The position numbers and the translations under genes are program-made. Shown here in pieces: positions 49,986-57,553 of a stretch of 64,000 bases of DNA. The DNA comes from Candidatus Palauibacter rhopaloidicola (GTDB lineage Bacteria > Gemmatimonadota > Gemmatimonadetes > Palauibacterales > Palauibacteraceae): positions 1 to 64,000 of the forward strand of contig JAPPGH010000031.1 of assembly GCA_026914155.1 (NCBI GenBank), read 5' to 3'. Within the stretch, counting starts at the first letter, position 1; each line of letters starts with the position of its first letter. The notes under the pieces are model-generated. The model ran no database searches. It saw only the letters and a program-made list of their open reading frames with translations, and was not told the origin of the DNA.

Positions 49986-51008
49986 ATGCCGGATTCCATC
50001 GCCGAGACCGAACCGCTTGACGCGATCATCGTCGGGGCCGGCCCGTGCGGGCTCGCCGTGGCGGTCGCCGCGAAGGCGCGCGGGCTGAGGTACGCGATTC
50101 TCGACCGCGGGTGCATCACCGAGTCGCTGACCCGCTATCCCTCCTACATGACGTTCTTCTCGACGGCGGAATTGCTGGAGATCGGCGGCGTGCCGTTCAC
50201 GATTCCCGAGCCGAAACCCACCCGCCGCGACGCCCTCGCCTACTACCGGAAGGTCGTCTCTCACCACGGCATCGACGTCCGCCAGTACGAGGAGGTCACG
50301 GCCATCCACCGGGAGGCGGACGCCTTCACGCTCGACACCCGAACACGGGACGGGCGCGAGGGGCGGATCGCCTCGCGGGCGGTGGTCATCGCCACGGGAG
50401 GTTTCGGAGAGCCGAACCGGCTGGAGTTCGAAGGAGACAGCCCGCACGACCGCGTCGTCCACTACTACAGGGAACCGTATCCCTTCTTCGACCAGGACGT
50501 CATCGTCGTGGGCGGGGGGAACTCCGCCGTCGAGGCGGCGCTGGACATGTACCGAAACGGCGTCCGGGTGCGGATGGTCCACTTCGCCGACACGCTGGAC
50601 CGGGGCGTGAAGCCATGGGTGCGCCCGGACATCGAAAACCGGATCGCGGGCGGGGAGATCCCGATGCACTGGAACGCGCGGGTCGCCGGGCTCGGACAGG
50701 GCACGGCCACGGTCGTCGATGAGGAAGCGGGCGAAGAGACCGAGGTCGCGAACGACTGGGTGTTGGCGATGACGGGTTGGCGACCGGACGCCGCCCTGCT
50801 CACCGGCCTGGGCGTTCCCACGGATCCAGACACGGGGATCCCCGCGCACGACCCGGCGACCATGGAGACGACGGTGCCGGGCGTCTACATCGCGGGCGTG
50901 ATCGCCGCCGGCTTCAACGCGAACAAGATCTTCATCGAGAACGGCCGCGAGCACGGCGCCCTCATCGCCGCCCACCTGTCAGCTCGCCTCCGGACAGCGG
51001 GCCCTTGA
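49986..51008 (+). CDS. YpdA/Bdr-like FAD-dependent disulfide reductase
   Basis: 340 aa. FAD-binding GAGPCGLA (conserved in YpdA), RYPSYMTFFST, NADPH-binding VVGGGNSAVEAALDMYR and the C-terminal GVYIAGVIAAGFNANKIFIENGR all fit YpdA, the putative bacillithiol-disulfide reductase. ATG at 49986; the frame extends 120 nt upstream without coding character. Divergent from the aldolase gene. If right, it points to bacillithiol or a related thiol in this organism. Its stop abuts that of the convergent amidohydrolase. Confidence 0.8.
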   Translation: MPDSIAETEPLDAIIVGAGPCGLAVAVAAKARGLRYAILDRGCITESLTRYPSYMTFFSTAELLEIGGVPFTIPEPKPTRRDALAYYRKVVSHHGIDVRQYEEVTAIHREADAFTLDTRTRDGREGRIASRAVVIATGGFGEPNRLEFEGDSPHDRVVHYYREPYPFFDQDVIVVGGGNSAVEAALDMYRNGVRVRMVHFADTLDRGVKPWVRPDIENRIAGGEIPMHWNARVAGLGQGTATVVDEEAGEETEVANDWVLAMTGWRPDAALLTGLGVPTDPDTGIPAHDPATMETTVPGVYIAGVIAAGFNANKIFIENGREHGALIAAHLSARLRTAGP

Positions 51009-52442
51009 TCAGCCTTCCGGCTTCAGGACGCTGATGATCGGCGCCACGGGGAGCGCGTCGAGGTCGACCCGCTGCCCGTCCTTGATCACCGCGTGGATCG
51101 ACCGATAGTTGCGGGCCGCCTCCAACGGGTTCGCATCGAGGATGACGAGATCCGCGATCATCCCCGGCTGCAGCGAGCCGATCTCGCCGTCGAGTTCGTA
51201 GGCGCGGGCGATGTGGCTCGTGGCGGAGCGCAGGATCTCCATCGGCGCCATCCCCAGTTCCTCCAGCGCGGCCAGCGCGTTGAAGTGCCCCTCGCCCAGC
51301 TTCGTGCGCTGATCCACGGTGTCCGAGGCGATCGTCGAGGACTCGGCGAGGAGCACCGGATGCTTGATCCCGGCGTCCGTCGAAAGGAGCATCGCGACGC
51401 CCGCCTCGATCATCCGCGCCTGGTTCTCGCGGCCGACGACCATATAGGGCGTGAGCGTCCCGTCCGGGTTGTGCTCCTGCAGCGCTTCCAGTCGCCGCTG
51501 CGTGATCGGCAGCACCGAGACGGCGATGTCCCGCTCTACCAGCTTCCGCATCGTCTCCATCGGGATCGGGACGACGGGGCCGGAAATGTCGCCGTGCGTG
51601 ATGATGTCGACGCCGGCCTCGATCGCCATGTCGAGGCTCTCGACCGAGGTGGTGTGCGTCTGAACCGTCATGCCCGCCCGGTGCCCCTCCTCCACGATCA
51701 CGCGCTGCACGCGCTCGGAGAAGGAGATGAAGTACATCTCCACGTGGCTGCTCGACCCGTACTTGAGGAAATCGACACCTGTCCCCGTGTACTCGCGGAT
51801 CGCGGCGCGCACGGAGTCCGGCGTCATCCACATGAGGTCGCGGCCCGTCCCCCGCTCCCACGCCTCGTTCGTCCGGCTCGCGAAGGCCTTGCTCACATGG
51901 GACGCCGCCTCGCCGCGGAAGTCCCGCGAGAGAGGACCGTCGAAGCCGATGATGTTGCCGGCGAAGTAGATCCGGCTACCGGGGGCCTCACCCGCGTTGA
52001 TCATGTCGCGCGCCCTCGCCAGCGAGGCCAGCGGTCCCCAGGTGTCGAAGACCGTCGTCTGGCCCGTCTTGAGCGTGAGCTGCGCCGCCTCCAGCACGAT
52101 CTCGTGGTATCGGCCCTCGTACTTGATGAGGGTCTCGAGATCGAGATTCAGGTAGAGGTGGACGTTCGCATCCATCAGCCCGGGGATGAGGTACTTCCCC
52201 CGCGCGTCGATGACCGGCATTCCCGCGGGAACGTCCACGGCCCCGACCGGGCCCACTGCCGTGATCCGCCCATCCTCGATGAGCACGACGCCATCGGAGA
52301 GGGGCGCATCCGCGAGAGGATCGATTACCGTCGCCCCCGTGACCGCCAGCGTCTGGGCCATAGCCGGGTTCACACCGACCCTGCACGCGATGAGTGCCGC
52401 TGCGAGAAGGAACGTTGCTGCGACTCGCCATGCCCGGATCAT
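51009..52442 (-). CDS. Exported amidohydrolase-family protein
   Basis: 477 aa, ATG with AGGAG 6 nt upstream, signal peptide (to about residue 29). Amidohydrolase fold: N-terminal beta domain, GLMDANVHLYLN at the position of the usual DxHxH metal motif, FLKYG around the bridging Lys, TVQTHTTS and ITHGD for the His ligands, STDAG for the final Asp. The first His of the HxH pair is replaced by Asn. This may change metal content or indicate a different subgroup. Stop directly abuts the YpdA stop. Confidence 0.78.
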   Translation of the reverse strand: MIRAWRVAATFLLAAALIACRVGVNPAMAQTLAVTGATVIDPLADAPLSDGVVLIEDGRITAVGPVGAVDVPAGMPVIDARGKYLIPGLMDANVHLYLNLDLETLIKYEGRYHEIVLEAAQLTLKTGQTTVFDTWGPLASLARARDMINAGEAPGSRIYFAGNIIGFDGPLSRDFRGEAASHVSKAFASRTNEAWERGTGRDLMWMTPDSVRAAIREYTGTGVDFLKYGSSSHVEMYFISFSERVQRVIVEEGHRAGMTVQTHTTSVESLDMAIEAGVDIITHGDISGPVVPIPMETMRKLVERDIAVSVLPITQRRLEALQEHNPDGTLTPYMVVGRENQARMIEAGVAMLLSTDAGIKHPVLLAESSTIASDTVDQRTKLGEGHFNALAALEELGMAPMEILRSATSHIARAYELDGEIGSLQPGMIADLVILDANPLEAARNYRSIHAVIKDGQRVDLDALPVAPIISVLKPEG

Positions 52443-52495
52443 CTGTCGCTCCTCGAATGTCGTATCTGCGCTGGACGGCACCCGATGCAATTCGA

Positions 52496-52879
52496 TCAAT
52501 CCAGCGAGATCAACGTGAACTTGCTCCCGGATGGCGGCACCCTTAACGCGAAAGGACGCCGGGTCTTGGCGGCGAAGTCCTTTATCCGTGGCCAGTTTCG
52601 TACAAGTTGCTGGATCAGGTCGCAGCGACTTCGGTTCTTACCGCCAAGGAAGAACGCTCCCACCTGATGCTCCTTCAACGCACCCCACTCGTTCGGACGA
52701 TGCCGGATACGTTCATCGCGAGTGATCAGGAACCAGCCTTCTTTCCCGATATGCGCCAGCCATTCGGGGTCCGCGGTGTCCGCAGCGAAGTGATCCTGTA
52801 GATGAACGACATCTTCGCCGAACCCCTTCATCCCGACGGCGAGCGCCGTACTCAGATTGTTGTCGACGAAGAACGTCAT
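52496..52879 (-). CDS. PIN-like (DUF5615) toxin-type protein
   Basis: 127 aa. Begins MTFFVDNNLS, the PIN-like family start with the acidic Asp6, and has LITRDERIRHRP as the second acidic segment. Such proteins pair with DUF433 partners in putative toxin-antitoxin modules and are expected to be ribonucleases. ATG overlaps the upstream DUF433 gene stop by 4 nt. The module sits in a lower-GC stretch, suggesting recent acquisition. Confidence 0.75.
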   Translation of the reverse strand: MTFFVDNNLSTALAVGMKGFGEDVVHLQDHFAADTADPEWLAHIGKEGWFLITRDERIRHRPNEWGALKEHQVGAFFLGGKNRSRCDLIQQLVRNWPRIKDFAAKTRRPFALRVPPSGSKFTLISLD

Positions 52880-53583
52880 GCCGCGAGTTGTCGCTCAAAC
52901 CTTACCGCTGCCTCGACCTCACCTGAAGTTAGTTCCCACCAGGCACGAACGGCTTCGATCCTCTCGTCCTCGGCGCGGAAAAGGTCGTAGACGTTCGCCG
53001 TTGCCACTCCTTTCCGGGCAAGCACGGGACGACCGAAGCACATGAAGGGATCGAGGACGACGTGCCCTTCCCGGCCAAGCGGATACCACCGGCGCGCCAA
53101 GCCCCCGGGTGACTCGAATTCGATTTGGGTCGAGAGCTGCTGGATGACCGGAGCAATGGTCCATTGTCCACCCGACAGAAGTTCGAGGATCGCATCGCCC
53201 GTGTGCCGCACCCTGACGTAGATATCGCTCCCATCTGTGAAGAACGTCTCCCGCAGCGCGCGCGTCGTTCCGAGTATTTCGAAGGCTTCGCGTAGTGCCG
53301 CCCGAACCCTCTGAAGCGAGACGCCGTGGTCGAGGAAACGCTTCACGAACAGGAGGTCCACCAGGTCGAGGAACGAAGCGTATGACGTTCCCCGCGCGCC
53401 ATCCCGTTGGACGACGGGTGCCTGGCGGCGAACGGCCCCGCCGTGGAGGTAGTCGTAGCCTCTCAACCAGCGGCGTACACGGGCTGGATTCAGACCCACC
53501 AAGCGTCCCGCTTCGGCTGCCGGATAGGACGGCCGATCCCTCAGATCGTCGGCTGGCACGCCTGTCATCCGGATGTCGGACAT
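52876..53583 (-). CDS. DUF433-type antitoxin with N-terminal MerR-like helix-turn-helix
   Basis: 235 aa. Residues about 15-60 read as a winged or MerR-like HTH (SYPAAEAGRLVGLNPARVRRWLRG). Residues about 170-215 contain the DUF433 core (FMCFGRPVLARKGVATANVYDLF). The typical arrangement is DUF433 upstream of a DUF5615 PIN-like protein, as here. Likely autoregulates the pair. ATG at 53583. Confidence 0.75.
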   Translation of the reverse strand: MSDIRMTGVPADDLRDRPSYPAAEAGRLVGLNPARVRRWLRGYDYLHGGAVRRQAPVVQRDGARGTSYASFLDLVDLLFVKRFLDHGVSLQRVRAALREAFEILGTTRALRETFFTDGSDIYVRVRHTGDAILELLSGGQWTIAPVIQQLSTQIEFESPGGLARRWYPLGREGHVVLDPFMCFGRPVLARKGVATANVYDLFRAEDERIEAVRAWWELTSGEVEAAVRFERQLAA

Positions 53584-53675
53584 CTCCAGATCAACGACGA
53601 TGCACCCCTTTCGCTCGCAGGTTCACGGCAGGCACCTCAAGCTACCCCCCTACTCTCAACGCGGGAACAAGAGGC

Positions 53676-54725
53676 TTACGGCTTCGGGCCGTACTTCATG
53701 ATCGCCTGCCTTGTCGACTCCAACCACCGCAGAATGGAGTCAATTTCGACGCCTGTGAACGCACGGTCGACGTAACACTTGAGGTCTCCGCGGCCTGCAC
53801 GAACGAAGAGCTGAGTCCGCTCGGCCTGCTCGCGGAGAGAAGCGACGACCTTCTCGGGCGTAGCCGTTGTCGACAAGCCAAAACGATCACTGATGGCAAG
53901 GTACAATTGCTGCTTCCAACCGGAGTAGGCCGGGTATGCGTAGCAGATATTGACGCGTGAGGCATCGAAGTAGACACCGGCGGAGAAGCCTCGAACACCC
54001 CAGTTGGTCGACAGAGGTTCTTGGCTGGCCCATTCGAGAATAGGCGAGAACACAGCCCTTCCGTGTTCGTCGCATGACGCGAGGAACTCTGCCTCGGTCG
54101 TCTTGCGCGATGCACCTGAGACTTGACCGGCCTTGGGCCGTTCCTCACCCACCACGATGTCTTGGGAGAGGAGACGACGACCTCCCTCCGCCTCGAAGAA
54201 TGTGAACTCGACGCATGTGACGTGCACGCCCTTGGATCCGAGAAACGCGGCAGTTTGCCGGATCTGCGGAGTCACACTCTGACCGATGACGACGATGCGC
54301 TGATCCTTGTTGAACGCCACGGCTTCGGCATCGTCAAGTTCGAAGTACTCACGATGCTGATCGGCGAGATTCAGCGAGTCGTCACCCTCATGGACCCTCA
54401 GGAAGCTCTCCAGTGCATCTGCGTCGAGCCGCGAAGCGTATGTTGCGTATTCGAGCGACTGCGCAATCGTCTCCCGGGGAGTGCGATCTCGCTTCAGCTC
54501 CACGACGACCGCATTCCCGCTGCGGTCCAGGCCGAGCAGATCGATAAACCCGCCGAGATCCGTCTGAACCTGGCGGCCAATGATCATGACCCCACCTCCG
54601 TCGAGGATTCCGTCGGGATTCGCCTCCAGCCATTTCTCGAGGACCACCTCTTCATGCTCCGCTTCGAACCGCTTAATCTCGTACTCCCTGAAGCTGTCGT
54701 CCGACCCGATGCTGAACACTCTCAT
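53676..54725 (-). CDS. NucS/DUF91-like nuclease
   Basis: 349 aa. N-terminal part contains GFIDLLGLDRSGNAVVVELKRDR, with the D...ExK nuclease triad typical of NucS/EndoMS and restriction-like folds, and ETIAQSLEYATYAS after it, typical of DUF91 proteins. The C-terminal half (residues about 210-349) is an unrecognised extension with several aromatic residues (WKQQLYLAISDRFG). ATG at 54725; longer upstream frame rejected. Base composition is lower in GC than the flanks. Could act in mismatch repair or in defence. Confidence 0.72.
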   Translation of the reverse strand: MRVFSIGSDDSFREYEIKRFEAEHEEVVLEKWLEANPDGILDGGGVMIIGRQVQTDLGGFIDLLGLDRSGNAVVVELKRDRTPRETIAQSLEYATYASRLDADALESFLRVHEGDDSLNLADQHREYFELDDAEAVAFNKDQRIVVIGQSVTPQIRQTAAFLGSKGVHVTCVEFTFFEAEGGRRLLSQDIVVGEERPKAGQVSGASRKTTEAEFLASCDEHGRAVFSPILEWASQEPLSTNWGVRGFSAGVYFDASRVNICYAYPAYSGWKQQLYLAISDRFGLSTTATPEKVVASLREQAERTQLFVRAGRGDLKCYVDRAFTGVEIDSILRWLESTRQAIMKYGPKP

Positions 54726-54836
54726 GGGGTCACCTTGGTACGCGTCATGACCGGCCTCGCCCGCGCGAAGTGTGAGCCGATGACCCATCCGAAGCAACGA
54801 GCGCTGCCTCGCAAACCGATTACTGGAGGTCAGGAG

Positions 54837-56216
54837 ATGAAGAAGATCACTATCCTCGCAGCCGTAGCGCTGTCCTTAGCCGCAATGCTCCGGTTCTCGG
54901 TGACCGCGGTGGAGGCGCAGGCGCGGGACTACCGGCCGGAGCGGCCGTTCGGGACGCTTCGGGAGCAGGCGCGGACGCAGCAGGCGTGGCTGGCGGAGCG
55001 GCTCGAGACGAACCTTCCCATGCTGATGCGGAAGCACGGCGTGGACATGTGGGTCGTCGCGATGCGGGAGTACAACGAGGATCCCGTTTTCCGGGCCCTC
55101 GTTTCCCCGACCACCTTCGCGGCGCGTCGGCGGACCATCTACATCTTCCACGACCGCGGGCCGGAACACGGCGTGGAACGCCTGGCGCTCGGGGGAAGCT
55201 CGCAGGGAGGCGTATACGAGGCCGTGCGCGCCACCGCCACCGCGCCGGACGGGAGGCAGGCGGAACTCTGGGGCTCCGACCAGTGGGACCTCTTCGCCGA
55301 GATGGTGAGGGAGCGCGACCCGCGGCGGATCGCCGTCAATATCTCGCACGATCACAACTTCGCCGACGGGCTCTCGGCCGGTGAATGGGAGCAGATGGCG
55401 GCGGCGCTCGGCGCCGATCTCGCGAGCCGCGTGGTCCGCGAACCGCTGTTGGCGATCGAGTACCTCGCGATGCGCGTGCCCGCCATGACGCCCGTCTACC
55501 GGCGGGTGCAGGCGGTCGTGCACGAGATCATCGGCACCGCCTTCTCGGAGGTCGTCATCGTCCCCGGCCGGACCACGACCGCCGATGTCGTGTGGTGGAT
55601 GCGGCAGCGCGTGCACGATCTGGGCCTCGACTCGTGGTTCCAGCCCTCGGTCTCGGTGCAGCGGCGCGGCGCGGAGATGAGCGGCGTGACGGCGCCGGTG
55701 ATCGAGCGGGGCGACGTCCTCCACTGCGACTTCGGGCTCGTCGCGTTCGGACTTGCGACGGATACGCAGCACATGGCCTACGTCCTGCGCGAAGGCGAGA
55801 CGGAAGCGCCCGCCGGGCTCAGGCAGGCGCTGGCGAACTCGAACCGCCTCCAGGACATCCTCCTCGAGGAGACGAAGGTCGGCCGCACCGGAAACGAGAT
55901 CCTGGCCACGGTGCTGGCGAAGATGAGGGCGGAGGGGCTCAACGGGACGATGTACACGCACCCGATCGGCGACCACGGCCACGGCGCCGGTCCGCTGATC
56001 GGCCTGTGGGACTACCAGACCGGCGTCCCCGGCCGCGGCGATCCCCCGGTGATCCCCGGGATGTGGTTCTCGACCGAACTCCAGGTCACGACCCCGGTCC
56101 CCGAGTGGGACGGCCAGCCCGTCCGCATGGCTCAGGAAGAGGAAGCGGAGATCACGCTCGACGGCGAGATTCGCTGGATGCTCCGCCGGCAAACCGAACT
56201 GCACCTCATCCGGTAG
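54837..56216 (+). CDS. Exported M24-family Xaa-Pro aminopeptidase-like protein
   Basis: 459 aa, ATG with GGAGG 7 nt upstream, signal peptide (to about residue 28). C-terminal pita-bread domain with metal ligands in HCDFGL, TDTQHM, GDHGHG, STELQVTTP and EEEAEIT, so the five-ligand set seems complete. The N-terminal domain is non-catalytic. Probably removes N-terminal residues next to proline, or another dipeptide function, outside the cytoplasm. Confidence 0.83.
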   Translation: MKKITILAAVALSLAAMLRFSVTAVEAQARDYRPERPFGTLREQARTQQAWLAERLETNLPMLMRKHGVDMWVVAMREYNEDPVFRALVSPTTFAARRRTIYIFHDRGPEHGVERLALGGSSQGGVYEAVRATATAPDGRQAELWGSDQWDLFAEMVRERDPRRIAVNISHDHNFADGLSAGEWEQMAAALGADLASRVVREPLLAIEYLAMRVPAMTPVYRRVQAVVHEIIGTAFSEVVIVPGRTTTADVVWWMRQRVHDLGLDSWFQPSVSVQRRGAEMSGVTAPVIERGDVLHCDFGLVAFGLATDTQHMAYVLREGETEAPAGLRQALANSNRLQDILLEETKVGRTGNEILATVLAKMRAEGLNGTMYTHPIGDHGHGAGPLIGLWDYQTGVPGRGDPPVIPGMWFSTELQVTTPVPEWDGQPVRMAQEEEAEITLDGEIRWMLRRQTELHLIR

Positions 56217-56235
56217 CGGCGCGCCGGGCGCGACT

Positions 56236-56263
56236 CCGGACGTTCCCGCGGGAACGTGTCCGG
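56236..56263. terminator. Large hairpin between convergent genes, candidate bidirectional terminator
   Basis: A perfect 16-bp palindrome CGTTCCCGCGGGAACG (56241-56256) flanked by CCGG on both sides makes a stem of about 12 bp with a short bulge. It lies between the M24 stop (56216) and the CaiB stop (56275). There is no T-run, so it may work as a Rho-assisted or imperfect terminator for both genes. Confidence 0.5.
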
Positions 56264-56274
56264 CGCTTGTTCGG

Positions 56275-57504
56275 CTATGCCGCGGCGGTACCGATCACGG
56301 AATCCGCCGCCAGTCGGGAGACCTCGGCGTCGGAGAGGTCGAGGATTTTGGTGAGGATCTGGCGCGTGTCGCGGCCCAGGGTAGGTGCGGGGTTCACGGG
56401 GACGTCGGGTGCGTCGGACGTGAGCAGCGGGCTACGGACGAACTGGAGTTCCCCGAGTCCGTCGTAGTCCACCGTCACCCGCACTCCGCGCGCCTCCAGT
56501 TGCGGACATTCCAGCAGGTCATCGGAGGTCTGCACGGGCCCCGCGGGGACGCCCGCTTCCTGGAGCCGCCGCACCGCTTCGTCCCGGGTCAGTCCGGCGA
56601 ACACGGGGCGGACGACCTCGTCGAGGAGCGCCCGGTTCTCGGTGCGGGCATCGGGGGAGTCCAGGCGCGGGTCCTCCAGCAGGTCGGGGCGTTCCAGCAT
56701 GCTGCAGAAGCGGCGCCACATGATGTCGTCGGGGATCGTGAAGGCGACGTAGCCGTCGCTCACCGGCATCGGTCCGCGCGGGTAGAAGCCGGGCGGATCG
56801 CCTCGCATCGGCCGCGCCCCCGTGTTGGCGGCGAGCGAGACCATGCGCTCGTTCAGCGACAGCACGCCGTCGTACATGGCGGAGTCGATGAACTGGCCCT
56901 TCCCCGTCACGGTGCGCCGGTAGAGCGCCATCGAGACGCCGTGCGCCGCCGCCATCCCCGCGTAGAGGTCCGGCATCCCGTAGATCGAGGGCGAGGGCGG
57001 CTTGTCGGCGAAACCGATCATGTGCATGACGCCCCCCATCGCCTCCGCCACGACGTCGAACGAGGGCCAGTTCCCGTACGGGCCCTCGCGCCCCGGCAGC
57101 CGCCCGAACCCGGACACGGCGGCGTACACGAGCCCCGGGTTCAGTTCGGCCAGCGCCTCGTAGCCCAGACCCATCCGGTCGACGGACCCCGGCCGCAGGT
57201 TCTCCACCACGACGTCGGACTTCGCCACGAGGGAACGGTAGAGGTGGCGCCCCTCGTCGCTCTTGAGGTTGAGCGCGAGGGATTTCTTGTTCCGGTTGTA
57301 GGCCATGAACCCGACGCCCATGCGGACGCCGTTCCGCTCCACGAAGGGAGGGATGGACCGGCGCGGATCCCCCAGGCCCGGGCGCTCGATCTTGATGACC
57401 TCGGCCCCCGCGTCCGCGAGCAGGAGCGAGCAGTAGGGGGCGGACATGTACTGTTCGAGCGCAAGGACGCGCACTCCCGCCAGCGGCCGGCCGGCGTCGC
57501 TCAT
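56275..57504 (-). CDS. CaiB/BaiF-type class III CoA-transferase
   Basis: 409 aa. Starts GVRVLALEQYMSAPYCSLLLADAGAEVIKIERPG, the typical first motif, with NLRPGSVDRMGLGYEAL, and the catalytic Asp is expected in PDLYAG. Full family length. Moves CoA between acids without an acyl-enzyme anhydride of class I type. Acceptor and donor are unknown. ATG at 57504; next minus gene upstream is unrelated. Confidence 0.87.
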   Translation of the reverse strand: MSDAGRPLAGVRVLALEQYMSAPYCSLLLADAGAEVIKIERPGLGDPRRSIPPFVERNGVRMGVGFMAYNRNKKSLALNLKSDEGRHLYRSLVAKSDVVVENLRPGSVDRMGLGYEALAELNPGLVYAAVSGFGRLPGREGPYGNWPSFDVVAEAMGGVMHMIGFADKPPSPSIYGMPDLYAGMAAAHGVSMALYRRTVTGKGQFIDSAMYDGVLSLNERMVSLAANTGARPMRGDPPGFYPRGPMPVSDGYVAFTIPDDIMWRRFCSMLERPDLLEDPRLDSPDARTENRALLDEVVRPVFAGLTRDEAVRRLQEAGVPAGPVQTSDDLLECPQLEARGVRVTVDYDGLGELQFVRSPLLTSDAPDVPVNPAPTLGRDTRQILTKILDLSDAEVSRLAADSVIGTAAA

Positions 57505-57553
57505 GCGTGATCTCCCGGGTTCGGGGGCAGCGTTCGACGATAGGTCCGAGGCG

